Below, one piece after another: positions 35,828 through 47,656 of a stretch of DNA of 64,000 bases (positions are counted from its first letter, which is position 1; each line of letters starts with the position of its first letter). Made by a program: the position numbers and the translations under genes. The stretch is from Thysanoteuthis rhombus (taxonomy: Eukaryota; Mollusca; Cephalopoda; Oegopsida; Thysanoteuthidae): assembly GCA_963457665.1 (NCBI GenBank), contig OY735220.1:35125194-35189193 (forward strand). Direction: 5' to 3'. The notes beneath the pieces are model-generated. The model was given only the letters and a program-made list of their open reading frames with translations, did no database searches and was not told the origin of the DNA.

Positions 35828-36142
35828 TACATGATTGGAATAATTAACCGTTGAATCAGGGAAGTGTTTGTTTACATGGGTGGACAGTAATGTAATGTTT
35901 TGGTAGTGATAATTCTTCCTAAGATCATCAGCAAGTATGCACAATGACTTGATATAGTAAAACCTGAGTCTTAAGATGGATTTTGTCAGAGCAAATATAA
36001 TAAAAGACAGGAAAAAAAACCGATACAGTATTTCGATACAATAAGTCTAAGGCACATTAGGTTGTAACAGAGATGTTCTCAGATCTGTCCACACATCTCT
36101 ATAAGACACTTTCTGATCGTTAGTTGGCCCGCAATATGTTGA

Positions 36143-36475
36143 ATATTAATTTTCTCAAATGTATCGTATTGATTGATATGAGAATTGATCCACACCTTTG
36201 GGTGAACCATCATCATCATCTTCCTCCAGCTAAAACAGACACAACAAATTATCTTAAACATCAATTTTCTCAGCCATATCATGTTGGATTGATTAAAAAA
36301 CAATGGCTCAGACCTTTGGGTGAACCATGATCATCTTCCTCTTTCTCTTCCTGCTGCTATTATAACTACAACTAATAATGCTGAATATCAATTTTCTCAG
36401 CCTTATCATATCAAATTGATATGAAATTTGGTCCAGACCTTTGTGTGAATCATCTTTCTCCTCCTCTTCCTCCAC
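36143..36475. repeat. three-unit tandem repeat of about 120 bp
   Basis: Units start at aatattaattttctca (36143), aacatcaattttctca (36257) and aatatcaattttctca (36384), spaced 114 and 127 bp. Each contains cctttgggtgaaccat or a variant and a (TTCCTC)-type pyrimidine run. Diverged, so old. Confidence 0.7.
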
Positions 36476-36744
36476 ATGCTAATGCTACCATAGATGGAGG
36501 TCGCAACATTTAGCTTACGGTTCTTGTTTTGTTACATCATAAAGAATAATGCTAAAAGTGAAAGATTTATTACTGTGATTGATTTTTTAGTAGATTTAAA
36601 GGGATACAATTCAGTATCATTGGAGGTTTTTGAGCCTTGAACAGCAACGTTGTTTACCCAAGAAATAAGACTAATATTCGAGTTTGATTTCAAATCAGGA
36701 TATATTGCAGCCCATGTTGCAGAAAGTGTTAAAGCATTTGTAGT

Positions 36745-37085
36745 GAATACAACAACAGTTCAAACTGGAAAGATTGACACTATTAATAAGCCTTCGCAGG
36801 AGACCCAAACCTGTTCTTAATGATGTGGAATTATCAACAGCAGTGGCTGACAATGAATTACTGATCAAGGACTTTCTGGAGACTTGAGGACTTCAACAGC
36901 AACCATATCACATAATCTCAAGGTGATAAGAAAGGTTAACACGTTGGAAAAATGGGTTCCGCATGAACTGGATGAAATGCCCCATGACACCTCTCAGCTG
37001 ATTCTTCACAGACACAAAACTACAAGAGCAAATTTCTTCATGCGAATGAAAACCTTATACAAAACTTGGTAACTATATACAAGCT
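36745..37085 (+). pseudogene. mariner-like (SETMAR-type) transposase, N-terminal and linker fossil
   Basis: Reading frames joined by shifts show LRRRPKPVLNDVELS (36790-36835, the GRP linker between the two DNA-binding domains), TATISHNLKVIRKVNTLEKW then VPHEL (about 36896-36970, second helix-turn-helix and the signature WVPHEL motif) and a decayed TW.LYT near 37060-37077 in place of the family CDEKWILYDN block that holds the first catalytic aspartate. That aspartate is lost. About 110 codons, several stops; clearly dead. Confidence 0.75.
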
Positions 37086-37604
37086 AACTTTCAAAAATGA
37101 ATATGGATTTGATTAAATTTAATTATGTCCCAAAAGTAATTAAAAGTCCCAAATCTGGAAGGACAAACAAGAAGTTAAAAAAGAATGCAGATGAAGACTA
37201 CATGTATATGGCAATAATAAAGAGAAGGGCCACACTTGGAACCGATCAGAAATGATTTAAACAGACGTCGTACAAAAAGAAAGATCAAGAGATGCCAAGT
37301 TAATAAGGTGAAAAAATATCTCTATTGCCACCCTCAGACCGTGTAAGGCAAAGAGATAAAAGTGTTCAACTCAAAAATCTCGCCAAACAAAGAAAAAAGA
37401 TCTTTGAAAAAAACGATTTTTTTCTTCATAGTCTCTAAGTAAATTGGCATCAACAGGTAGGAACAGAAAGACAAATCAGGGTTAATCAAAATGCATTTCC
37501 GTTTTTGGAGCATGAGGCCAAAGAATCTTTTTCTTTGCCACCATGAAGTGACATGAACTGATATGATTCTATCAGCACAAAAGATAATGCAAGACCATCA
37601 TGCA

Positions 37605-37735
37605 GGGGCACCGTTGAGGGGGGCTGCAGACGAGGATACCAATGGAAGGGCTGGTTTGACAACATGAAAGAGTGGATTGACATGAACATTTCACAACTCT
37701 CAGTGTAGGCCACAGACAGACTGGTACAGGGAGGG
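37605..37735 (+). pseudogene. possible LINE C-terminal fragment of another family
   Basis: The plus frame reads RRGYQWKGWFDNMKEWIDMN and then ISQLSV-stop-ATDR. This resembles the R..WxDNIKEW...A.DR block at the C-terminus of many non-LTR retrotransposon proteins. The match rests on one short motif, so it is tentative. The Tc1-like look of 37133-37200 (SPKSGRTNKK) is weaker still. Confidence 0.35.
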
Positions 37736-37960
37736 ACTTCAGCTTACTTTACCCTCAGGTCCCTCTCCCCATGACAGAACAGATTTATTTTTCTAATTTT
37801 AAGATCTGCACTCTAGCCCTTCCCACACACACACACACACAGAGAATTAGTGAGTGAATGTCCAATTTGAAAGTACTTCAATCTGTAACTTGAACAGATT
37901 ATCAGACAGAAACAAATACAGCAGTAATGCCAATAATATATATATATGTATAATAAGTTG

Positions 37961-38335
37961 CACGTATGGAACCTAACCAAGAGACAGACCTACCAACTGA
38001 AAAGCATGCAACATGCACACGAATAAATCATGCTCAACTTTACATGGAGAGATCACAAGACAGCACAGTACATGAGGAAGAAAATGGGAGTCCGAGACAT
38101 CATAGAAACTCAAATGGCAATGGGCAGGCCATGTTGCAAGAATGAAAGACAACCGATGGACATCACATCTCACAACATGGATCGCCAGAGATCACATGAG
38201 AAACCGAGGACAACACAACACAAGATGGAGAGATGAACTAGACAAATTCAGGAAATACAGGCTCCGCGACGCCCATGATAGAGAATTGCAGCAAATCCTG
38301 GGGAAGGTCTATGTCCAATGACGGATGTTAAAAGA
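37961..38335 (+). pseudogene. RTE-type LINE, 3' fragment
   Basis: Starts at a position equal to TWNLTKRQ of the intact frame and runs to KTDD at the tail. About 12 bp is missing in the AIKNLKW region (38105) and frameshifts split the rest. Its (GATGAT) tail is expanded to a long microsatellite. Confidence 0.75.
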
Positions 38336-38336
38336 C

Positions 38337-38377
<41 letters not shown>
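38334..38377. repeat. (GAT)n microsatellite at a LINE tail
   Basis: About 14 uninterrupted GAT units directly after the LINE stop codon. Confidence 0.95.
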
Positions 38378-38767
38378 CATCAGACTAGAAATAAACACTA
38401 AGAAAAAAGACAAAGCGTACAACATCAAAAAGCCATCGATACATATGAGGCTATGGATTCATGGCTGACATCATCTTATAATCTCAAGAACCTGGCAATC
38501 TCTAATTTGTCGTACTTAATGTGCACAAAAATCCTATGTAGAACATTTGTTTTTCCTTTGACAAAAGTATGTGCACACTTTTGTATTCAACATAAGGAAT
38601 CAACATTTTTCCAATAAAAACTCAGTAAGCTACTTACATAAGTTGAAATCTTTTGTGTGCACACTGATTTTCTTTGTGCACTGGCTGCAAAGCGTGTGTG
38701 TGTGCAAACGTGGACAAAACAGCTTAAAAGGAAGTATGATCATGAATTCTATAACTACAACATCAAT

Positions 38768-39005
38768 TCTTTCAAACTAGCATCCTCATCTTTTTTTTTT
38801 AATTACATTTTGTCTGAAGTATCCTACACCCTTAAATACCTGTCAACCTAACAATCTTCAGTATATTTTGAATAGAAGTGATATACAATAATGATGGCTG
38901 AAGAAAATAACAGCCGAAACTGTAATAAAAACAACAAGATGAGGATGCTAGTGTGAAAGGATTATTGAATGAAAACAATACCCTGTCTCGGAAACTCAGA
39001 TATAA
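38768..39005. mobile_element. second Penelope-like inverted pair with hammerhead-like remnants
   Basis: Left arm (about 38768-38840, minus) and right arm (38891-39005, plus) both carry gatgaggatgctagt. In the right arm TGATG (38892-38896), a stem ggctg/cagcc around a 10-base loop, and GAAAC at 38916-38920 line up with the hammerhead of the 387-438 locus, but C3 and A9 of the core have changed. The left arm has an even more decayed version (cagacaaaatgtaatt in reverse complement). The downstream block ctcggaaactcagatata matches ctcaaaaattcagagata at 494-511. Confidence 0.5.
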
Positions 39006-39280
39006 TATTCTGTTACATTCTTTCAGTATGTCAACCATTTTACACTTGAAGCTATTTGAATTCTATTGAATCCCCTAGAGTAAAGCAGTTGACGTATTGA
39101 AGAGACACTGCTCTTCCAAGTGGTTTTCATTAATGTCTTTGTATTCAGGATACCACAGATCCTAGGCTCATTGAATCCAGGAGGTCTATTGTACTCTATC
39201 AGATCAATATCTAGCAAACCCCAAAAGACTGTGGCTATTGATCTTTTATTTGTACATAAAACATAATGAACTGACCAAAA

Positions 39281-39612
39281 GGAGGTACAGGTTGCCTAAT
39301 GGTTAACAGCATGGAGAATGGGATCAGCAAACCAAGTTCAAACTCCGGCTGGCACAGTTTGTGTTAATTTTGCACTGATAACTTCAGGAAAGGCATGAAC
39401 CCTGACCCCCACCCTAGCTATGAGTAAAATAGCAAGGTAGTAAGAGGCTTTAAGACCTCTCAACCAGTCCATCTTTGGCATCAGGCTACCATTAGCATCT
39501 TGGGCTCTTAAAAATCCAGGACTGCAACATAAAATGAATCATTGAATGGAAGAGGTCTAAATCATTGCCTCATGTATGATTTCACAAAGGAGCAGCTGTA
39601 CTGCAGTAATTA
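39281..39612 (+). mobile_element. SINE-like repeat, family J, fullest copy
   Basis: ggaggtacaggttgcctaat gives an A-box-like head (gttgcctaatggttaac); aagttcaaactccg at 39334-39347 is the B-box. Body: ctggcacagtttgtg, ataacttcaggaaaggcatg, accctagctatgagtaaaat, aaccagtccatctttgg, then acaaaggagcagctgtact near the end. About 330 bp; tRNA-derived by plan. Confidence 0.65.
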
Positions 39613-40339
39613 CAGTTTTAACCTATGCAGTTTTGTTTTTCTCACCAGAATCAAAAAACTTTTTAAAAAGGATAAGATAACTTATAAAAAGGATAAGGTA
39701 ACTTGATCAAATAAGTTCAACATTCGTAGTAAAAAAGGCGACAACATAAGGTTTCTACTACGAAAAAAGCATAAGGGCATCTGTTAGGATTCAGAAGGTT
39801 TTTCAATTAATTTTATCTAGTAAATTTCTTTCTATCCTTTTTTTTCCAGAGACAGAGAGAATTACCTGACATTCTTTTGACACCTATGAACCTTGACAGA
39901 TTAAAATAGATGCTGATTTTTTCTTTCTCTCAATCATGAAATTTGAATTTTAAAAAATCATTCAAAACGTGTCAAAATTAAAAATCTTAGAGAAAAGAGC
40001 AAAAAACAAAAGAATAACCTCAAATTGATTCATAATGATTATAATAAGCAAAAGTGTCTCAAAAGAAATGGCTTCCAAACTATTCAATTCAAACCTTTTA
40101 TTTGTCTTAGATCAATGGATGGTACCTTTATATTCTAGCACCCCAGGGACTTACAAGTTCCTTATGAAATCATTCATTAGCTCACCTACACAGTGTGAAT
40201 AGTTGTTGCTATTAGATAGCATTATAAGCATTTACTTTTGACTAACTTCATTAAAAAATTGCTTTCGATGGTATTCTGATAGTCATATTAATAACTTTTT
40301 TTTTATTGTAAAAATTGGCTTATTTTTGTTTCTTGATTT

Positions 40340-40570
40340 CAACATTGAAGAAGCAATACTTTCAGCATATCATGATTTCATATTTTAAGAAAGGTAAAAA
40401 TGTGACTGAAATGCAAAAGAAGATTTGTGAAGTTTATCGAAAAGGTACTGTGATAGAGAATGTGAAGAGTGGTTTGCAAAGTGTATGTATTAGTGTCATT
40501 TTCTGCAGTGACAAACTAATTGTGTCTGGTAATAGCAAGAGTTATGATGATCAAAAGTGAATTTGGGAAT
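40340..40570 (+). pseudogene. mariner-like (SETMAR-type) transposase, N-terminal fossil
   Basis: Frame 40354-40450 reads FQHIMISYFKKGKNVTEMQK and then KICEVYRKGTV, the first helix-turn-helix of SETMAR-type mariner transposases. A frame change then gives CEEWFAK, the family's CQKWFAKF motif. The rest is scrambled. About 50 codons recognisable; no catalytic domain. Confidence 0.75.
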
Positions 40571-42400
40571 TATTTTTACCCCAAATTTGTTTAAACACTT
40601 TTACCAATCGATTTTCTTTCAGCTATACAGTACTGCTCGGTATTAATACAAGTATTGTGTTAGACAAGCAGTGTATCAAAGCACAATGTAGTGCTGAATT
40701 AACACTTGGTTTTAACTGGAGTTTATTCCTAGTGTTCATCTGAATAACAATGACCAGTATCGATAAAAATGTTGCTCTACCGGTAAGGCAAAGATGGCAG
40801 ATATCTTGACCAGTAAAAGGGTCGAGTTCTGCAACTTATATATATGTCATGCACTAAAAATTAGGAAAAAGGGGATTGTCAGTGGTCAAGAATAAAGGCA
40901 AATGTAACAGAACAATGTAGGTATAATTTCATATAAACTATATAATATATAACTGTGCTACAAAGATACTTGAGTAATGGCATGAGGATCTTACAAGCTA
41001 TTTTTCAATTTTCTGAAAAACTAACCACTTTAGATCACTTTATGCAGTGGCAGCAGCTGTGCGAGTGTTACCAAAGTTAGCACCTGAAAATACCACAAGC
41101 ACAATTTCTGATTGATGAACAATGTTATCAGAGCCACAAAGAAACTACTTCTCTCTCTCTCTCTCTCTCTTTCTCATAATATAACTGAGATATACAGATG
41201 CATACAAATATGAATTGACGTAGGTACACAGAGGCCGAGATCAAAAGAGTTACAGGCAGATATTTGATAGCAAAATATAGACTGAATGAATAAATTATGA
41301 GTGGCTTGGATGATGCTAAATGAAAAGACAGGGTTAGGAGATGATGTCAAAAATTTTTCCAGAATTGAAAGATATGAATGAAATTTAAAAAAGAAAAAAA
41401 AACTATGAAAAAATTAAATACTTATACATAAATGTAGATAGACACTAAAATACATGATGCATTCCTGGATATATACACACAAGTAAAGGAAAGCCCGACA
41501 GAAATGGCTTTAAGCCAATTAAACCAATCACACAAATTTTTAATGTTTTTTTTTTTCAGGACAAAAGATGAAAATAAAATTTCAGTCAAAAAACAAGTGG
41601 TTTTGTAACAATTTACAATTCAAGGGTAATCTACACATGTTGTATGTTCTTCTGTAAACTTACCATGTAGACGATTTTATATTAAAATGTGTTTAGATCC
41701 ATTTGATCCATTAAGACACAATCGCCTTTTAGGCACATAGTTTGATAGCTTTCCATTCCACCTTGGAAATATAAAAGCTATAGTACACTTTATTTATATC
41801 TATAGGATTCTACCGTCCTTGACTGTGAACACGGAGCCTTGCAAAATATGTCACTAATTGGGCCCCTCAGCCCATAAGGCCGGGCCCTTGAACTTTGTAC
41901 CGCACACAAGATATATTCCAGGTAAATAGCTTTAGGTAGTGGTAATGTGTGTAATAGCCCAACACATTTTCTTACAAGCATTATTAATCTGGATGACAAT
42001 CTTTTTATGTATAACTGGAATAATTTCATGCGATATCATATTTTATTTTAATGTCAGTGCATGCCGTACAAAGCACCAGCATGCAGTAGCCAGTTTTGTG
42101 TGCACTAGTATGGCAGGCGGTACCAGGCTTTCCTGCAGACTCATCTTTGTCCCAAAAATAAAATTGACTTTTATTTCTTCTTTTTCTCTCTTTATTGTCT
42201 GCTTCAGCAAAAAAAAAAGAAGCAAAGGACAAAAGATGACATTTTTCTTGTCTCTATTAATAAAGAATACAAATGTACACTTCCCAAGCCACAGACAAAA
42301 AAAAAAAAAAAAAAAAATGTAGCATTCAATCAATAACAATTCCAGTACCAAATACTCCATCAATGCCAAATAGATTACGCTGTGCAAAATTTTTTTTTCT
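40571..42400. other. unassigned; weak tRNA-like segment near 40772
   Basis: gctctaccggtaaggcaaag at 40772 and agggtcgagttctgcaac at 40817 loosely suggest A and B boxes of a SINE head, without a second copy to support it. (TC)n at 41152-41172, poly-A at 42297-42316. The open frames at 41939-42387 overlap on both strands and have no domain character. Confidence 0.35.
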
Positions 42401-42402
42401 AC

Positions 42403-43018
42403 TTATTTTTGTTCTTATGTAATAAGTGTTATTTTCTGATTGATTACATCTAAAAAGTATAGAAAATGTCAATTATTTCCTTGAAACTCTGCTTTTGTTA
42501 CCAGGACAATGATAATTTGAAATCTACTTATTCTCAATGTGACAACGGGGCGAATTTGCACACCTTCAATCACGTAAAGTAAAATAAAAAAAGCAACTCC
42601 ATATGAATATTACTATCCTGGTCAAAAAAGCAAATTTGGGAGAAAATAATAGCCATTATTGTCAAACTCCTAGAGAGTTGACTTTATTATTGCAATTATC
42701 CAGATGGTACATTGAGGAAGAGGGAAAAGAAAGAGTAATGCCATGACATTATGTGGTATTAACGCGACTAGGAAGAGAAAGAAATGAAGGGAAATTGGAA
42801 TTTTTATCAGAAAATTTGTTCGCTCTGATCACGTTCTTTTGGAATTTATTCTGACAAAACTTTTCAGTAAATTATTCTTTACCCAAACCAATATTCATAT
42901 TTGAACTTCAGTCAAATAGGTGTTCGATTCTGAAGCAGCTAGTCTTGTCTATACTTTTTACACAAAAGCGATCAGAAGATCAGAAGATAATACTCACAAC
43001 GCAGGAACAAGAATCATA
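42403..43018. mobile_element. long hairpin element, copy 2, split by an insertion
   Basis: Left arm 42403-42508 (aataagtgttattttctgat, cttttgttaccaggac) mirrors a right arm in two pieces: 42618-42658 (atcctggtcaaaaaagc...) and 42950-43018 (tatactttttacacaaaa ... aacgcaggaacaagaat). Removing 42661-42949 restores a continuous right arm, which aligns with 13712-13815. Confidence 0.65.
42661..42949 (-). mobile_element. family E element nested in a hairpin arm
   Basis: gtcaaactcctagagagttg start and gaagcagctagtcttgtc end. Because the host hairpin has a known uninterrupted form, both ends of E are well fixed here: about 289 bp. Lacks the recognisable tRNA-like stretch of longer copies. Confidence 0.65.
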
Positions 43019-43799
43019 TCATGTGGTGTTATTATATAATCATTCAGTGGTTCTACCTCTAATGAATTAACTACAGTAATAGATGATTATCTTATGCTTT
43101 TTAAGGAATTTCATTAATGGCATTCCTTTTTCTACGTATGGGTAAGTGGTTTCATTCTACCCACTTGGGGACTTAGAATAACATGCTAGCAATAATTGTA
43201 GTTCATTACAAGGTATTTTACATAACAGTCCACTGTCAGAACTAATCTGCTCTAAAAGAATATATGGAGAAAGACTTCTATAATAGAGCAAGGGAAATTG
43301 AGGTTCTTAAATAAATTGACAGCAGTGGTAATGAGATTTTCAAAAATAACACCCCTCCTCTTATTATAAACGATATAAATTTTTAATATTCTGTCTATTC
43401 TTCCACATCTACAGTCAAATTATTTTTCCCAATCACTCCCCCATTTGTAGCTTCTCTTTTTCTCTCAGTTTGAGACCTTCTCTATTTCTCTAACTTTCTC
43501 CCCTGTCCCACCCTTCTCATTCTTTCCTCAGATTAATTCTATTTTTCAACTCTTGACACAGATCTTTTCTTTCTGATCATAACTTTCTCAGTTTGGTACA
43601 TCAATTATCCATAAACAAATATGGAAGCAACAGAACTGGCCACTAAAAACTAACACCACCAAAAGAAGGTATCATAGATTTTACAAGTAACAGACTGACC
43701 AACAAAACAATGGATTCTTCCCGAATTACTTGGCGAATTGACTGGTCTTCTTTCAATCAGCTTGCACTTAATTTAAGTTTCAGAGTTTAGACATTTGTC
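43019..43799. other. unassigned; pyrimidine-rich patch
   Basis: 43430-43560 is strongly C/T-rich (ctctttttctctcagtt and similar). Nothing else seen. Confidence 0.35.
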
Positions 43800-44000
43800 A
43801 ACTTTTGAATTTTGAACTAATTTCTTTTTAATTGAATAAAGGGGAATAATTTCTGATAAAAATCACTTTGCTTGCAATTTTGGATAATTTTTTTTTCAAG
43901 TCACAAAAGAGTTGCTTTTTTTTTCTTAAATCCGTTCATTGGAGAATTCCAATATGTTAAGGAGCGGTTTCCAGCAGTTCATGAATTTAAGAGTTAATGT
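43800..44000 (-). repeat. family K repeat
   Basis: gtcaacttttgaattttgaa, ggggaataatttctgata, cattggagaattcca, gcggtttccagcagttcatg and atttaagagttaat form the reverse complement of the K copies at 54889 and 55640. Confidence 0.45.
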
Positions 44001-44614
44001 GTGCACATGTATGTGTGTGTGTATGTTCATTTCTATGGTAACACCATTGAATTTTGGTATTCAGGATGTTTGTCCAGTTTGTTTTGTTTTTTTAAATTAT
44101 CTTATCTAACCTTGTGTTGTTGTAAATGTTATAATCAAGAAATAGACAGGACTGTGTATTGTTTCACCATTAGATAATACAAGGAAATATAATCGTATAA
44201 TAATAAGGTATTAAATAGTAAAGAAATTTCTATCCTTTTTTTTACCAATAGATGCAACATATCCTGCAGCTACAGTCAGGGAACTGATCAAACCATTCAA
44301 TGTTTGCCATTTGATTGTTCCTTGCATATTGAAAAAACTAGAGAAAGTATCAAAAGATGGAAAAAGTGTCCTATATGATATATCGTTAACAACATGCAAA
44401 TTGTTATGAGTCCCTGCATTCTCACCAACTTTTTTTTTTTCCAGGCAGAGTTGTCACTGGGGATTGAAAATGGATCTTTTTTTTCACATCGGCAGAGGCT
44501 CAGTCATGATGATAGACCTGTGCCCCAACCAGGAACTGGCCTTCATCTGAAGATCTTATTGAGCGTTTGGTGGTAAATGCAAGGAATCATCAGTTACAAA
44601 CTTTCAAATAATAA

Positions 44615-45047
44615 TAACCAATGCATCCTCCCAATATTTACTTATGGAGCTGAAACATGGAATCTAACCAAGAGACAGATCCACGAATTGGGAACCATGC
44701 AATGTGCACATGAACGAATTATGCTGGGTCTCACATGGAGAGACCACAAGACAGCACAGTACATCCGAGAAAAGACAAAAGTCAGGGACATCATAGAATC
44801 CATTAAAAATCTCAAATGGCGGTTGGCTGGCCATGTTGCAAGAATGGCGGACAACCAATGGACATCACAACTCACGACATGGATTGCCCAAGATCACAGG
44901 TGCAAACGAGGCCAGCAGAATATTAGATGGAAGGATGAGCTAGACAAGTTCAGAAAGTAATGGCTCCGCGACGCCCATGATAGAGAAGTGTGGCGAATCC
45001 TGGGGAAGGTCTCTGTCCAACGACAGCATTAAAAGACTGATGATGAC
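44615..45047 (+). pseudogene. RTE-type LINE, 3' fragment, one stop codon
   Basis: Open through 115 codons from QCILPIFTYGAETWNLTK to DELDKFRK, then TAA at 44958-44960 where the intact copy has tyrosine; the frame continues as WLRDAHDREVWRILGKV to the terminal TGA. Contains AGHVARMAD at about 44827-44853. 5'-truncated. The best-preserved truncated copy, so relatively young. Confidence 0.8.
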
Positions 45048-45364
45048 AGGCAAAGTTCACTCCCAACGAGGTAAAAACACATTTCATAAAAAAATGCGCT
45101 TCCTTAGTGAACAGAAGTGAGGTCATTGCCCATCACAATGATGAAACATCCTCTAATCACTCCAGTGACCCAAAATCTCATAGGGGTATTCAACTGGTTA
45201 AAAATGATTCATTCAAAATACTTTCCTGACCTTACTCCTATCAATTATCATTACAACATTATTTTCATTTTTTTTTAATCTATTCATTTATATACCATTA
45301 AAAGTATTGAAACATCATTTTAGATTTTGACTAGCATTTACCATCATCCTTTCAGTTGCTTTTT

Positions 45365-45561
45365 ATTACAACTTGGAATCAAGATCATAATCCAACAGTA
45401 ATGATTAAACAATGCAATCGGAAAATAAAGTTGTCAGACGTATACTGGACCCTTTCTAGCAAGAGGGTGCGAGTCTGATTCTCTCTGAGGGCTCGCTCTT
45501 TATTTTCCGATTGTACTGTTTAATTATCACTGTATGATTATGTCCTGATTCAAAATTAATA
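45365..45561. mobile_element. MITE with ~65 bp terminal inverted repeats
   Basis: Left arm 45365-45430 and right arm 45498-45561 pair at most positions; the inner ends ggaaaataaag and ctttattttcc match exactly. The 67-base interior is G/C-richer (gagggtgcgagtctgattct). About 197 bp in all, no open frame. Single copy here. Confidence 0.65.
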
Positions 45562-46039
45562 ATGATGTGACTATAATTAGTTTAAGAGTTTGCGAAACTA
45601 CTTATATGAACAGAGACTCACTCTGAGAAAATGGGTTGAGAATCAGTCTATTATTTGAGGTCAAAAAAAGAATTTTACGAATCTGATACGTAAAAACTTG
45701 TTGATAGCAAAGGAAAAAATAAATGATTCAGTGTATCTTGAATTGCAACAAGGTAAAACATCAGACAGAACTATTGTTACAACATGATACTTTATTAATA
45801 CCATAGCAACGTATGACACCTGTTGATTGCCGGGGCCAAGGATTAGCTGCAGTATAATCAGGTGAAATAAATTAGCAACTTGGTCATCTCCTAAGAGTGC
45901 AGCACATAAATAAAACATTAAATGATTGTTTTTTTTGCTCTTGTCTTTAGACAGTTGTTATGCATTCCTTAGTAACAGGAACCATAAGATATAAACAACC
46001 GCAATCTTTACAGCAACCAATGACAAACAAAGCTAAATT

Positions 46040-46041
<2 letters not shown>

Positions 46042-46070
<29 letters not shown>
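46042..46070. repeat. (AT)n microsatellite
   Basis: Simple AT run preceding a SINE-like segment. Confidence 0.9.
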
Positions 46071-46071
<1 letters not shown>

Positions 46072-46094
46072 CGTTCCGCTCATCCCTTCAGGGT

Positions 46095-46330
46095 TGAGCA
46101 GTATTGAAATGGGCACCCATCTACAAATTGCAATTATGCAACGCTCTTAGGAGTCTTGAATTGAACATTCAGGTAGAGGGTGAATTACAGTTAAAAACAT
46201 ACCACCCAATCCGGACCATCTACTTCTATATGGAGTGGGGGAGAAATACAGGACTCAGAGTCAGGAGCAAAGATTTTAATCCCACCTAGCAGCACTGAAG
46301 TGTATATTGAGTTTTTACCCACACTGAAAA
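46095..46330 (+). repeat. possible tRNA-derived SINE
   Basis: ggactcagagtcaggagc at 46250 and a B-box-like aagattttaatccc at 46270-46283 look tRNA-derived, with an (AT)n before and an AC/AT-rich block after. No second full copy is seen here. Confidence 0.35.
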
Positions 46331-46379
46331 GTTGCAATGGCATGAAACAGCTGTCAGTAGGTGACACTATAATCATTAT

Positions 46380-46699
46380 ATACATACACATATATACACG
46401 TACATATATACATATAAACATACACATACATACAGACAGATGTGTATTCTTATATATATAGAATATATACGTACATATAGCTATACGTATATATACACAT
46501 AGATACGCATGTATATGAATTACATATACATGCGTATATATACATACATATATATATTACACATAAATATATGTATAAAATGGTTACATATATATACACA
46601 CACACATATATACATATGTAAATAAACATGCATATATATATATAAATAAATATAAATATAAATAAATATATATATATGTGAATATATATATATAAAAAA

Positions 46700-46765
<66 letters not shown>

Positions 46766-46815
46766 AATATATATATAATTATATGAGTATGTATATACAT
46801 ATATATTATTGTATT
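46380..46815. repeat. AT/ACAT-rich low-complexity block
   Basis: Alternating purine-pyrimidine tracts, including a long (AT)n at about 46706-46762 and tacatacata-type runs. Confidence 0.9.
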
Positions 46816-46864
46816 ATCTACAGACAGCTGTACTGTTGTATTACAACTCTCCAGTGTAGCTATA

Positions 46865-46985
46865 GACAATCCATTGTCCCATCCAGTACCACGAGGCAGG
46901 ATTGAAATCCTCGCTTCAGACCCGGTGGCTGGTATCCTACCACTGGGCCACAGAAATGGGGGATTAGTAAGGCTGAATTTCGAGC
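46865..46985 (-). repeat. tRNA-derived SINE head
   Basis: Reverse complement gives ctgtggcccagtggtagga (A-box, about 46955-46937) and gaggatttcaatcctgcc (B-box, about 46914-46897) with normal tRNA spacing. Lies between two long AT microsatellites. Confidence 0.55.
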
Positions 46986-47045
46986 TATATATCTATTTAG
47001 CTTCTCAAATTTCCCGTCCACCGGAGTGCTCTATTCCTATGGAAG

Positions 47046-47047
<2 letters not shown>

Positions 47048-47128
<81 letters not shown>

Positions 47129-47230
47129 ATATATAGAGAGAGAGAGATCTCTATATATAGATAGATAGATAGATAAATAAATGAATATATATGTATATAT
47201 ATATATAAATATACATACACATGTATATGT
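47048..47230. repeat. (AT)n, (GA)n and (GATA)n microsatellite block
   Basis: (AT)n at 47048-47121, agagagagaga at 47136-47147, then gatagatagatagata at 47159-47174. Confidence 0.95.
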
Positions 47231-47292
47231 ATGTAAATATACATACATAGACATGCACACATGAACTTTATTCACTTACCAATTGTTGTTTA

Positions 47293-47656
47293 TGCCAAAT
47301 TCCAGCACAAAGTCTGGGTATGACTTAGTTTTTCTACCATAACAACAAGAACAGCCTTCACCAAAATGAGGGATGTAAAACCCATATACCCGTAATCCCG
47401 ATTTGACTCATAACTGATTGCCAATATACTTTATCATTGTCCGAACTTAACTGACACATCTTCATAGATATTGATGAAAATTTATCATAGAGATACAGAC
47501 ATCCACATTTCATTCTAATAAATAAATACACTTTTTACAAAAAATACACATTTTCATCATTTTCAATTCGTTATATGTACCATACAAAAGTTGAAGTAAT
47601 TTCCAGTCAAAATAAAAGTTGGATTCAAGTTTGAGCCGACAGCTTCCAGTCTTGTC
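47293..47656 (-). mobile_element. SINE-like repeat, family E
   Basis: gccaaattccagcacaaagt and ccataacaacaagaacagcc at the start, attctaataaataaataca in the body, gacagcttccagtcttgtc at the end. The tRNA-like part is worn. Confidence 0.55.

Noticed and set aside
41939-42387. Overlapping 114-127 codon frames on both strands
   Set aside because: No domain, Lys/Phe-rich ends from poly-A and poly-T; overlap on opposite strands.
46874-47275. Ile-Tyr repeat proteins
   Set aside because: Pure translation of the AT microsatellite.
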